From Isoetes taiwanensis (Eukaryota; Streptophyta; Lycopodiopsida; Isoetales; Isoetaceae), in the NCBI GenBank assembly GCA_021234155.1, contig JAJEKV010000003.1, forward strand, positions 12,087,819 through 12,151,818: a stretch of 64,000 nt of DNA. The letters run 5' to 3'. Numbering within the stretch: the first letter of the stretch is position 1; each line of letters starts with the position of its first letter. The notes beneath the pieces were generated by a model that saw only the letters and a program-made list of their open reading frames with translations, made no database searches and was not told the DNA's origin. Made by a program: the position numbers and the translations under genes. Of the stretch, positions 32,925 through 43,830 are shown in pieces.

Positions 32925-33090
32925 TAACCGTCGATTAAAAGTCGATCCGCGAAATTTAAATATCAGCTCCCTTCTATCGAACCGTCGATTAAAAGTCAAT
33001 CCGCGAAATTTTAATAACCGCTCGCTTCTATCGGACTGTCGATGAAAAGTCGATCCGAATGAAACCCGTCGATCGAAAGCCGACCTAATC
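32925..33090 (+). repeat. Tandem repeats upstream of the ParB/methyltransferase-like gene
   Basis: About 3.5 imperfect copies of a ~53-bp unit carrying CCGTCGATTAAAAGTCGATC and GCGAAATTT. They end about 15 bp before the TATA box. They look like a promoter-proximal array and may be binding sites. Confidence 0.65.
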
Positions 33091-33102
33091 GCCTTATGGA
33101 AA

Positions 33103-33112
33103 TCTATATAAG
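33103..33112 (+). promoter_or_regulatory. TATA box of the ParB/methyltransferase/HAD gene
   Basis: TCTATATAAG, 112 bp upstream of the ATG at 33224, directly downstream of the tandem repeats. Confidence 0.55.
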
Positions 33113-33223
33113 TTTTTGAATTCCATTTCTTGGTTTTTGATTGTCGACTTGCTCCGAGACGCTCAAGAACTCCGAGGCGCTCAGGAACTCAAGAACTCCG
33201 AGGCGCTCAAGATCATCGCGAAG

Positions 33224-36200
33224 ATGCCGCCCAAAGGTCGTGCTGCTCCAAACTCAGGCCGGGCCGCGAGAGAAGATGCTCAAGGTCAGTATTGTCATCA
33301 TTCTGTGTGTTATTCATTCTATGTTCATTGCTCTGTATTTACTGTATTTACTGTATTTGCTCTGTATCTTCTGCCTATACTCCTGTCTATTATTTCTGTA
33401 GCAGTGACTTAAATTTCTATAGCTGTTGACACTTCTGTCTATTATTTCTTTAGCTGCTCATTTCTGTTGTGACTTGTATTTGCATCTGCATAATAAATGT
33501 CCTTCCTGTGTTAAATTGTCCTGCTCGTGATTAACTGTTCTGTCTATAATTTGTAAAGTAGTATGACCGTGTTTAGTTGGCCTGCCTTCGACTGTCTGGT
33601 CGACATGCTGTAATTGGCACGCCTTATGAGTGCATGTCTATAATTGGGGACTGTATGCCATTCTGTGCTTTAGCCTGGCCGGAATTGATGACCACCCGAA
33701 ATCGCGCTAAGCGTGTATTGCACCCTCGTTTGCAGGGAAGAAGAGACAAAACCGAATGGTAGCTCCTACACCTCCTCCTAAGAAAGCAAGAGGCTCGGAA
33801 GATACTCCAGCGAGCTCCAGCTCACAGAAGAAGGGAAAGCCCAATGATGACGCAGTATCCTATGCATTGTCGATAGATGATAGCGGATCCATTATCAGAG
33901 CAGACACAGATCCTCCATGCCCCGAGGAGAAGATGGATGACAGTGCGGAGTGGTATGTTGATGTAGGCAAAACAAATGGTAAGGTGGATCTTGTGTTACA
34001 CTCCAGAAAGAAAGAGACCGATCTTATGAAGAAACAAGGTATTCTTATCGCTTGTGAGGAGCAGGATGACATCTGTTGTCAACTCCTAGTGGAGGTTGTG
34101 AAGAACCACAAGAAAGATCTCGTCAGATTTACACATTCCAGGGCAACTGCTTTCAAAGATGGTCTGATGAAGAAGGACGTGGGTGCTGAGTCATGTTTCA
34201 AGTATGGATGGCGTCAAAATACTGTCCTCACTCCAGTTTCTATTAGTGAAGGGGTGTCTGCAGTGAGGAGAGCTTTGCGAGGACCTTCTCCAAGTTACTA
34301 CCTGGAGGAGATAAAGCATCAAAATGATATCAGGGATGTAGGAAGATTGCTGGACTTAGGAAAGGACATCCCCGCTGCAACAGTTGATGGCATTTTGGCA
34401 GAAAATGACTCCGAAAAGAAATTGCAGCTAGAGGCAATGAGTAGGCTAGTCAAGTATGCAGACAACTACCCACTTGGCCAATCTTTTACACATCCCATCC
34501 ATGTTGACCGTCTGGTGAGATCACATAAGTCAAGTCTTGTTAGCAGGAGGTATGACCCTGAGCATGCAAGAGAAATATTGAGGGCGATGGTGAGGAATCC
34601 AGGCCAAGTTCCTATGCCAGCAGACGTGCTTCCTTGGGATAAGAAAAAGGATGCTCCACTCCAGTGGACAACACTAGAAGAGCTAACAGTGGAAAACCCT
34701 AATGTATGCTTCCTTATTATTGACGGACATCATTCTATTGAGGCACAACGATCCCTATCCAACCAGGCTTTGCAAACCGGACAAACAATGTATCTGCTAC
34801 ATTACAACCACAGGAGGTGTCAGTTTCTAAGCCCCCATACCCCTGCAGAGGACCTGGCAGAGATTAGTGCAATATTGAACGAAATGGGCGAAGTTTTTCT
34901 TTATAAAAGGTTAGTATATTTGGTGAAATAGAGTCAGATATATCAAGTAGCAATAACATTAGTAGACTAGGTCCAGTCGCAGGTCCGCGGGATGAATAAT
35001 GAATACCGCCGCCACGCGAATTGCCAATGTACTGCATTTTGATCAGGCGGTACATTGGCAATTCGCGCATGGCGTGAATTCATGCTTTGCCATTTCACAC
35101 GCTGGCGGTATTCGTCGCGGTTGTCGGCATGAATACACGCCACGCAGCGAATTGCCAATGTCTTGCATTTTCATCGGCGGACGAATACACGCCAGGATCT
35201 AAAAGCGAATGCGATCGCGTTGCCAATTCGGCGCTGGCGTGTATTCATGCTGCCCATTCGCGGACGAATACACGCCAGGTGTGAATTCGCGCGTGGAGTG
35301 AATTCATGCTACCAATTTGCTGCCAATTCATACCGGGCGAATACACACACCAGCGAATTGGCGATGAATTCACGCCCGCCAATTAATTGGCAAAGATTCA
35401 ATGCCTTTGGCGTTTCCCCCGATTATCCTTTTGCTTGATCTAAAAGGCGGTTAATTTTGTATGCCACTGCTCATATTGGTGACCGCAGCCCTTCGTGGAA
35501 CACCTCCGTCATGCCCGCCAGCAATGGATAGAATATGGAAGACCCCTGCAAACAAAACAGGGAGGAACGAAGTCTGAGGAGTTTAAGGCATTGGAAAAGA
35601 CCTTGGCTCAGACTATCATCCAAGATAGGAAACCAAGAGCCAAAAAAACAGGAAAAAAAACAGGGGAGGAAGCGGTGAGGCGTCCTCGGGCGACTTCGAG
35701 AGGTCCCTCACAGATGCCTACAAGATCGTCTTCGCTAAGGACGAAGTCTGGGCGAAGTGGAACGAGTTCTGGGATGCTTATGCTCAGAAACAGCTACCAG
35801 ACCCAATGGGACGAGTGCCTCCTCAAGATACTTCAATATTTGATCTCAAGACTACCGAGATGAGGAAAGTACAGGGCCTCCAAGATGATGAAATCATTTG
35901 GTTGTTAAATCAATGCATAAACAAAGAAGTTCTGTACAAGAAGGCTTCTTCAGTTAAGGACAAAATGTCCTTCATTGATTGTTGCACTCATATAAAGAAC
36001 ATCACGAGTTATGAAGGTAGCGGTTGGTGAAGAACTTGAAGCTATCTGGTGATGTAACATTGTCTGAAGTCGGCCTGCTAGACAAGTATGGCGTGTCTGC
36101 TGATGACATCAAGAAATACGTCTTTTGGTCGAAGGAATTTCTGCAAAACAGGAAATCAAAGCACCAACATCACACCTCAAAGCTATCTGATAAGGTGATG

Positions 36201-37708
36201 GCTGAGCTGAGAAGAAAGGTTGCCGTCCTGAAAGATGTTGGTGGTGACTTACCTGCACTCCAATACCTGGTCTCTACTGGCTATAAAGGTCTCCTACCCG
36301 ATACAACAATAGGCCCTCGTAATATTTCTCTGTTTGTATTGGATAGCAGGACTGCAAAAGGAGAGAAGAGGATGACTCAACAGGAGTACAACAGTTTTTT
36401 TAGTAGCTGCATAGGCTTAACAACTCAGAAGCTCTTTATTATTGTCATCATATGCTCCCCAGGAGAGCCTCATATGCATGCTTTGTGGCTTCATACGACT
36501 TGGAATCCCGGGGGATTCACCTATATACAATATGGACATGCCATCTGCGTTACTGGAGTAGCAAGAAAACCCATAGTATACGGTTCAAAAGAACTAGAAG
36601 AATACCCATATCGAAAATCTACAGGCTTAATTGCAAAATGTGATAAAAAACCACCCCTTTTCATATATTTTCATACGAAAGCTCTCCAAAAATAACCCAT
36701 TTCTTATCTCAGATGGTTCATACGGGAATTCAAGGTGAACCCCCCTTGCTTGGAATGCCTAAAGGTCGTTAGGGAAGGCTCTCTTCTCTTTGAGACAAAG
36801 GATACTGATTTGAGGATGCAGTATAAAAGCGCTTGTATAATCTTCATAATGATATCCCTTGTGCCAGATGACAACTATGAGGTAGCTAAGAGCAAAGGGG
36901 CATCGGATAAAGGTGCATGGCAGTGTTTTCTTTTGGATGAACCCAACTTGAAAAATGTCTTCTACAAAGCAGATGATGAGTATGAAGCAAATGAATGCGA
37001 GGAATTTGATGTTCCTAACCTCTACCGGAAAGACATCACTCTGGAATTGCTGACAAAAGAAAAGGGACCCTTGAATAAACATGGGTTTGCAATCAATCTG
37101 GCAAGCTATCTTGTTGAGGCATTTGCACCACTTGATACCACTTGCTGTGAATTCCATGTTGGAGGGTATATTGGTAGAGAGGCCCTGAAGACATCATAAA
37201 GATGTTTAAGTTTCGTCAACGATGACCAGTCCAGGGATTTCCTTGAAGTGTTTTTCGAAAAGGTACTAGCCACGGCTGATTGGGGTCCTGTCAAAGATAA
37301 AAAACCGTTGGCTTTGGTACCTTACGAAGGGCAGAAGCAGAATACTAGTTCACAAAAGCCTACGAGTGCAACTCCAGAATGTTCAAAAAGCAATGCAACC
37401 CCCGAGGAGAAGGCCGAAATGCTAGAGCGGGAACGTGAGACCATGGAGAAAAATTTGGCGTCCATGCTTGATAACATTCCAACTGGTAATGTCCAGCTTG
37501 GGGGTACGACTGCGGCAGTTCCTGATACCAGCCAGGATGATCATACAAGCTCAGATGCAACCACTGAGGTTAGGAATCAAACCCCTATGGTAGCTTTCAT
37601 AGAAGAGAACGTGTCTGAACTTAACGGTGGCGTTCATGCTTCTGACAGTAAGCATCCGGGGAGTGAAGTAGACGCTACGACTGCTGCGGATGACGGCGAC
37701 GATGAAAG
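33224..37708 (+). pseudogene. ParB-like plus permuted-methyltransferase-like cargo gene (N-terminal and central part)
   Basis: Exon 1 is 33224..33284 and exon 2 starts at 33736, in phase. The basic N-terminus is followed by a region ending in CFLIIDGHHSIEAQRSL (about 34715..34760), which resembles the ParB/sulfiredoxin fold signature. After an intron (about 34910..35488) coding resumes in pieces: 35489..35690, a frameshift at an A8 run, KIVFAKDEVWAKWNEFWDAY, a shift near 36018, then 36024..37199 with one stop at 36693 and another at 37197. The order ISLFVLDSRTAK, FIIVIICSPGE, then FHVGGYIGREALKT and CLSFVNDDQSRDF fits a permuted DNA methyltransferase fold, with the SAM-binding part last. The DPPY-type catalytic motif is replaced by LDSR. 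It splices in frame to the HAD exon. Confidence 0.5.
34990..35400. repeat. Cluster of CACGCC/GAATTC-rich short repeats in the intron
   Basis: Repeated variants of GAATACACGCCAG, GAATTCATGC and GCGAATTGCCAATG on both strands. Related motifs occur at 31440..31830 and 37709..37790, all in non-coding parts of the 23-kb element, and in weaker form at 48540..48600. Confidence 0.6.
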
Positions 37709-37817
37709 GTAATTCACGCCAGGCGCGATATGTAGCTTATTTATGAAGGATAAAACGCGCTTGGCGTGTATTGCAGAACACTTTTGCATGGCGAACTCTT
37801 TGTTTTCCATGGTTCAG

Positions 37818-38457
37818 GGCTCCACCTGCTTGTGACAAAATCATTGTCTTCGATCTGAATGGTGTCCTGTGTAAAACGTTTCCTAAGAAGCTTATTAACA
37901 TTGATGACTTCGAGCAAGTCCCTCTAGAATTGAATACTAAGTGGATCTATCCTCGTCCACACTTAGAAGATATGATGAATGAGGCGTTCAGATTGTTTCG
38001 AGTTGCCATCTGGTCCTCAATGGAACGCAGAAATGTTGATGAAGTACTTAGGGTGTTACCAGGCATGAATCGAGACTTTGTGACGATTTGGGACCAAAGT
38101 AAGTGTATAAAGTTTCCACATCCAAGAGATCCGGATGGCAAACTGGTCTTCGTGAAACATCTTGGTACTATGATGGATCAGCTTGGCATTCAAAAGAAAG
38201 AGGACATCATAATAGTAGATGATGATGCTCTTAAGTGCTTTTATAATCAAGGTCAGGCTCTAAATCCACCAACTTATACTCCACAAGATTACTCAACAGA
38301 TGAGTTTCTAGTACTATTCATGTCCATCATGAGTGGCTTGGCTTCTGGTAAAACAGTATCAGATGTTGTCAAAACGCATCCAGAACTAGATCGGACTAAG
38401 GAGATGGATCCCTATCTTGAGAGTTATTTGACAAAGAAAGGACTAGTCCCTCCATGA
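37818..38457 (+). CDS. HAD (FCP1/NIF-type) phosphatase-like domain exon, fused to the ParB/methyltransferase-like gene
   Basis: The acceptor GGTTCAG/G at 37817 joins in frame with the donor at 37708 (AG/GTAATT), giving DDER-APPACDKIIVFDLNGV. The domain shows motif I FDLNGVL, a WSSMERRNVDEVL helix, TIWDQSKC and motif IV IIVDDDALKC, and ends KKGLVPP at a TGA. Length and order match the FCP1/SCP-like family that removes phosphate from proteins such as the RNA polymerase II tail. The second Asp of the usual DxD is Asn (DLN), as in other plant relatives I recall, so full catalytic activity is doubtful. The reading frame of this exon is intact. Confidence 0.75.
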
Positions 38458-38849
38458 TAGTGAATACAATATAAAAAGTGTTCTCTGTATATTGATGTGT
38501 TGTTATCTACAAATGCTAATCAAACACCACATTCTTCTCACTAAAACAAGAAAATGTTAAACCACCCACTACTACAATGCAAAAATTTGCAACAATGCAA
38601 AACACCATGTCACACAACAAAACACTATATTGAGAAAAGGGTATGCAAAAGTGGCGTGCTTTTGGAACAGACATAAATCCAATTTAAATGAATGATGGTT
38701 TAAAGGATTTTGTCCATGCTTCAAAAACGTGGGACACTCGACACAACCGCGTGCCATAGTGAGGATGTGGAGCCTACAAAAGACCAGATCAACTTTGTAG
38801 CAAATGAATGAAAGAAGTTGCTAACATGGTATCCAATCTACTCAATATT
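38458..38849. other. Convergent intergenic region between the HAD exon and the Ulp1-like gene
   Basis: No clear coding sequence on plus. On minus a possible last exon of the Ulp1-like gene lies after an acceptor CTTTTGTAG near 38777 (CVECPTFLKHGQNP). Confidence 0.4.
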
Positions 38850-40068
38850 AATAAAAGGAGATGTGAAATACAAAATACCTCTTAAGTGCAAGCATGTCAA
38901 CGTCAATGTCCTCGGCGAATTGAAGATCTGAATGTTAATGGTGTTCTTACTCTTAGTAAGTGCCATGTTGAAAATGGCCAAAGTGTGATGTTCAGTAACT
39001 CTACATAGCATTGGAATCATGATCCATCTGCACTTCAGCCAATTTATCCCTGTAAGAACTACCTTTACAATATCTCTTCCATGCTTGGAGGCTGCCATAG
39101 ATTTATCTTTTTCGCTTGCCTTGCAGTGTGCTGCAAATTCCATGAAGCTGTCCGGTGGGAAGAACCAGACGTCGGCCTTCTTATCATCTGGAACACAGAG
39201 CTACAGGTACCTATAACAAGTTGAAAAGGATAAAATTACTAACTTGACTTATACATATAAATGAATAAGTTCAAAGTCCAGTACCTGGCATACATATCCA
39301 CATGCCAGTTGGAAAATTTTTCCACATCCATGTCCAGCACATCTTGTTCAAATAAATAACACTCCATTTCAGGCAAAGATCCTGGGAAAATCCTTGCCTT
39401 CTTGAGCTTCATCATTTGGTTGAGCAAGGCATCATATGGCCTGTATTCAGAACTGCAGTCTGGGTTCAATGACCAGTACATTTACACAAATCATCTACAT
39501 TCGTCTACTGCTATCCATATTATTTTAAAGTTTTTAACTCCAGCCTCCTTTATTATGTCAGAAGCAAGATTTGACACAAACTTAAGAATCCAGAATCCTC
39601 GTCTTCAACCTCTCCTGATTTCTCATTGTCATGAACTTCAGCCTCCTTTACTATGTCAGAAGCAAGATTTGGCACAAACTTAAGAGTATCCTGCTCTAGG
39701 TCTTGACGCTCGGAAGATTCCTCTTCATTTGGACCTGTAAACATAGGATGTCATCGACTTCTCAGCTGCTGTACACTGAAATAAAATGCTTTCTTACCCG
39801 TTTCTACTGCTTTAATTGTCTTCTTCTGTGGCTTTTTAGGCGTGGACTTCTTCTTTGGAGTCACATTTTCTGCTGCTGCCTTTACTTTTGAAGATGTGGA
39901 CTTAGTCTGCTCCCTCAATCTCTCGAGTTCCTCGTCATAATCTGGAATGTCACCATGCAGACCTGAAGTGCCAGCCTCCTCAACCTGTATCACCGTAGGA
40001 ATAGTGATTTTGCTTTTTCCTTCAATCATTGCTTTCTTTCTAGAAATACTACGGGCAGACATGGACAA
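38850..40068 (-). pseudogene. Possible Ulp1/C48-like cysteine peptidase gene
   Basis: Exon 1 (40068..39798) reads SARSISRKKAMIEGK, DYDEELERLREQTKS and a Lys/Pro-rich tail to a donor at GTAAGAAAG. After the acceptor near 39740 comes EEESSERQDLEQD. A 40-bp internal duplication (LKFV-NLASDI) is followed by stops, then SEYRPYDALLNQMMKLKKAR, ECYLFEQDVLDMDVEKF and a donor (AG/GTACTGG). The next exon has ADVWFFPPDSFMEFAAH and VLTGINWLKCRWIMIPMLCR, then EHHTLAIFNM and IQIFNSP. The series W-x-x-IP ... H-x-L-x-I ... F-N-S resembles the Ulp1 core, but the Trp after His and the catalytic Asp are changed, and I cannot identify the Cys. Family membership is tentative. Confidence 0.4.
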
Positions 40069-40429
40069 GAATGCTGCTGTTAATGCTGCTCATGGGCGTT
40101 TCCTTAATAACCAACACAAGTACATGCTGATAGCAAGCTAGTGAAAACATTATGGCCGGGATTAAAAAACCTCGCCCTTTCGGGTTTTCGAGGAAAAACC
40201 CTGACAATAATGGGATCACTAACCAATGCTAGGTCCAAACATAAAAACTCTTGTACCCTCATGCTGACTAGCCTTATCGGGTGAAAATACACTACAGCAA
40301 TGAAGTTGCCAAAGACGAAACATGTTTGAATTGTCTTCTCTATTGATCTTCATCTTGTGCTCCGAATCCAAATCTCACCCCCAAACAGCCACGCTAAAAC
40401 CTGCATACACCAAAAAAGACAAACCAAAG

Positions 40430-40580
40430 GCCACCAAGGCCATTCAGGCCCAAAGGCCTCCAACCAGGCACTAAGGCCTCCAACCAGGCACAAACGCCTC
40501 AACCAGGCACACCGGCCTCAACCAGGCACACAGGCCCCAACCAGGCACTAGGCCTCCAACTAGGCACAAGGCCTCCAACA
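40430..40580. repeat. Minisatellite, about 19-bp unit
   Basis: About eight copies of GGCCTCCAACCAGGCACAA with small variations. Confidence 0.85.
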
Positions 40581-40628
40581 AAATATTAGCTTGCAACAAG
40601 TCATAAAACAGGAGAAGGGTGGGGGGGT

Positions 40629-40811
40629 GGGCCAAACCGTAGGGAGTGGGAAGAAGAGGAAAGGAAACGCTCCAAGAGAGCTGTTAAGAGAGAACAAGCC
40701 GAGAAAGCAGATAAATAGGAAAGGGGAAAAATACCTAACCAACTAACTGTCTCCGTATTTCCAGAAGCGCGTTTTCCTTCTAATCGTTGAAACGAAGGAA
40801 AACGTCACTTC
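40629..40811. repeat. 183-bp direct repeat, left copy
   Basis: Nearly identical to 43031..43213 (AAGAAGAGG versus AAGCAGAGG is one difference). The copies are 2.4 kb apart in direct orientation. The ends are not TG..CA. Confidence 0.85.
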
Positions 40812-40847
40812 TAGAAATACTACGGGCAGACATGGACAAGAATGCTG

Positions 40848-42410
40848 AAACAGAGGCAGAAGAAATAAAATCAAAAAAGCAGCGTAAATCGACAGTAGAT
40901 GCACACCTAAAATGTAAGAAGCCTAGCAGCTGAGTGATAGAACATCATGCTGTAAGATCACCTAATAATCACGTTTCAAATCTGAAACAATTTCTATGGT
41001 GCACCAACCATGGGGAAAAGGAAAAACGAGCGCAATAAGCAAGGGCATACAAATCTTTATTAAAGCGCAGACAATGGTCAAGCGACCCCAAAGCTAAGGT
41101 GGCACGCAACTATTGCTTCAACTAGCAACTAAGAAAACCTCTATGAGTATAAGGAGGGCTTAAAAGTTATGGGTTAAGAAATAAAAAATCTTAGTTATAA
41201 AAGCATCGAATAGAATAATAAATCTAATAGCAACACCTTAGTTGCGGGCTAGAACCTTAGCGACGAAAGGTTGTTTCCACGTTGAACCCATGCACTATAA
41301 CTTCATCATTGCTACCTCATCCCAAGGAGCCAGAAGTTCTCACTTGAAAATAATATAGATGTAATGCTTCAAAAGATTCATTTCGTTAGCAAAGTAATTT
41401 AGATGAAAGTCTTAAGTTACATTCATGGACTCTTACTAAAAATCTCATATTCTGCCTTACCCTTTGTAAGCCCAGCCTCCTACCACAGATCTATTTCTTC
41501 TCAAGTTATTCATAAGGGTTCTTAGTGAGCAATCGAAGTTAACCAAGACAACCACATGCAACAAAAGTGTCAACAACCACAACAAAAAAATATGCTTAAA
41601 TACAAAAAAAAAAAAAAAAAAAAAAAAAAAATAACTCATTGAATAGTTAAGGGTTAATCTTGACCAATCCTGGCAGTTTCCGATAAGGGTCAAGAAAAGC
41701 TAAAATAACCTCCAACAAAAAGCATCGTTGCGTTTACAGATGGCGGCAGAGCAAGGCGGCCATATCCGAGCTGCAAGGCGGCAAAATCTAAGCTGCGTTT
41801 ACAATGGCGGCAGAGAAGGTGAAGCAAGACAACAGGACACCTAAGAAACAGACACCAAAGAGAGAGGAACTTCGTCCAGGACACCTAAGAAATGCATGTT
41901 TCAAGCTTAATTCGAGTCAGAGTCTGCACAGGGAACTCCATGAGATAGGTCAGTTAAGAATGGATCAGATAAGAAAGAAAACAGACAACAGGAAACAGAC
42001 TTATGCAGAGCAACAAGAAACTACACATGCAGCCGGTGAATCAAGATTGTCAGACAAGCTTAACTATTCCAGACAATAATGTATTAATAAGAGGAGCTTT
42101 CTTCCCGAAACTCTGCTCCTTAAAGCACTGACACAGAGACAATAAGAAACAAGCTTAACTATTCCAGAAAATAACGTATTAATAAGAGGAACCTTCCTTC
42201 TGAAACTCTGCTCCTTAAAGCAATGAAACAGAGACAAGTTTATTCCCTCCAACCACAAGAAAGCCCATTTCTTAAAGCCCCATTTTGGGCAGACTCCCAA
42301 AACAACAGGGTTAAATCCCCCACAAATCTGAGATACCGGAACACTGGAAGCTCTTAAATGGTTAACTGCAAACAGAGACGGAAACAACAGACAACACATA
42401 TTAAAAAGGG
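40848..42410. other. Non-coding stretch within the 23-kb element
   Basis: Contains an A-run (about 41609..41631), a duplicated ~100-bp segment near 42060..42230 (TTAACTATTCCAGA, AATAAGAGGA) and no convincing gene. An ORF at 41804..42079 is Lys/Gln-rich without a recognisable pattern. Confidence 0.4.
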
Positions 42411-42962
42411 TTATGACAGGGTCACCACAGGTCCATCGAGCCCTAATCTTGGGCTGTTCTTGAAATCGAAAAGGCCAAACTCCCCCATTTCATAGAATTC
42501 TGCAATTCTTGGCCCTTCCCTATCCCTGATGCATATTATTTTTTTCCTTTTACAAATCAAAGAGTTACCTCTGGCGATAATGTCCTTGGCTGTTGCATCC
42601 AGGGATCCGTGCGACTGCAAATGCCTCTCCAAATCAAGAAAACAGTCTTCCAACTCATTCAAACAATCATAAAGTTTCACATTTTCATGAAATTTTAAGA
42701 GAGGGGCTTTTGCTCTCTTGCTCTTCTGCTGAATTTCTTCCTGCAGAGATGAAACCTTGGTTTCTAGGGCCGCAAGAATTTCCGCTTTTGCGCTACCCAG
42801 ATCATCAATCTTAGCCTGCAACCTGCTCTCCAGTAGGCCACTCAGATCGTCAAACTTCACCTCCAATTTGTCTTCCATGGCTTTAAGCCAAGCTGGAACC
42901 TGCTCACAAGATTCGGATGCATGGCTCTTCCTGAACTTTAACCCACCAGCTTTTGGGGCCAT
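42411..42962 (-). CDS. Coiled-coil protein, unknown
   Basis: Intact frame from the ATG at 42962 (MAPKAGGLKFRKSHASESCE), 183 codons. The middle is strongly heptad-like (AWLKAMEDKLEVKFDDLSGL, AKAEILAALETKVSSLQEEI), followed by a Lys/Arg patch and CFLDLERHLQSHGSL. Upstream, a 5' leader overlaps the 183-bp direct repeat. Short basic-start coiled-coil proteins of this type occur as LINE ORF1 or transposon cargo; no specific family is recognised. Confidence 0.45.
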   Translation of the reverse strand: MAPKAGGLKFRKSHASESCEQVPAWLKAMEDKLEVKFDDLSGLLESRLQAKIDDLGSAKAEILAALETKVSSLQEEIQQKSKRAKAPLLKFHENVKLYDCLNELEDCFLDLERHLQSHGSLDATAKDIIARGNSLICKRKKIICIRDREGPRIAEFYEMGEFGLFDFKNSPRLGLDGPVVTLS

Positions 42963-43030
42963 AACAAGAAGCGTGGACGTAGATGGATGGGAAAGAACCA
43001 CCAGACTCAGAAGCACCGAGACTCCCTTTT

Positions 43031-43213
43031 GGGCCAAACCGTAGGGAGTGGGAAGCAGAGGAAAGGAAACGCTCCAAGAGAGCTGTTAAGAGAGAACAAG
43101 CCGAGAAAGCAGATAAATAGGAAAGGGGAAAAATACCTAACCAACTAACTGTCTCCGTATTTCCAGAAGCGCGTTTTCCTTCTAATCGTTGAAACGAAGG
43201 AAAACGTCACTTC
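43031..43213. repeat. 183-bp direct repeat, right copy
   Basis: See 40629..40811. On minus, just upstream (43250..43200), a frame reading VPKKIEVQDVPEGSDVFLRF ends at a stop, suggesting the 3' end of another gene. Confidence 0.85.
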
Positions 43214-43830
43214 CCTCGGGTACATCTTGCACCTCAATTTTCTTTGGAACCTCCAAAACTGTGAAAACCGAACCAAGAATAAGAAATTGCTCCTCTGACA
43301 CAATGCAAAACAATTTGAAAACAAGCGCACCTGATCTGTGGTGTAATTTCTGCTCAGTTGTTTTTTTGGCACTTTCAAGCTCTGAAAATAAATCACATAA
43401 CAGTCAGATATCAGTCTCAAACTAATCAGTCTCTAACTATTCTGTTGAAAAATAGCAGTACATATTACTAGAATTGATCTACATTGAAGTACTTTGAGTA
43501 CTTACACATGTAAACAGCTATTTATCTAGATGGAATGTACATGTAATGTACATGCATGTGCTCCAATGTATGCACATGTACACATCAGACATTACATAAA
43601 ATACCTCTAAATGTTATGTCACAAAACTCAGTACACTGTGAATGTACAAACATGTATGTAAGAAACACATATATGTATGACATGCAAGCCATGGAACTAT
43701 AAGTATAAAATAACCAGTACACTCCTACATGCTGTAGCAAAACCTTAAGTGCAGCAATCTACATGTAAATGGATTCTACATTGCGGTAATCACAGGTGCG
43801 ACAAATTAAACATAAATCATGAAATCTTGC

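Larger units (their letters stand above)
40038..40847. repeat. 39-bp direct repeat (40038..40076 and 40809..40847)
   Basis: TTCTAGAAATACTACGGGCA and the following bases through ACATGGACAAGAATGCTG occur twice. The first copy is the 5' coding end of the Ulp1-like gene. The intervening 730 bp include a minisatellite and may be an insertion at that point. Confidence 0.8.

Noticed and set aside
36024-37199. Active DNA methyltransferase
   Set aside because: The expected DPPY-type catalytic motif is absent and the frame holds stops, so only a methyltransferase-like fold is proposed.
40629-43213. The 183-bp direct repeats as LTRs of a small retroelement
   Set aside because: The repeats do not start TG and end CA, there is no primer site or polypurine tract, and no flanking duplication was found.
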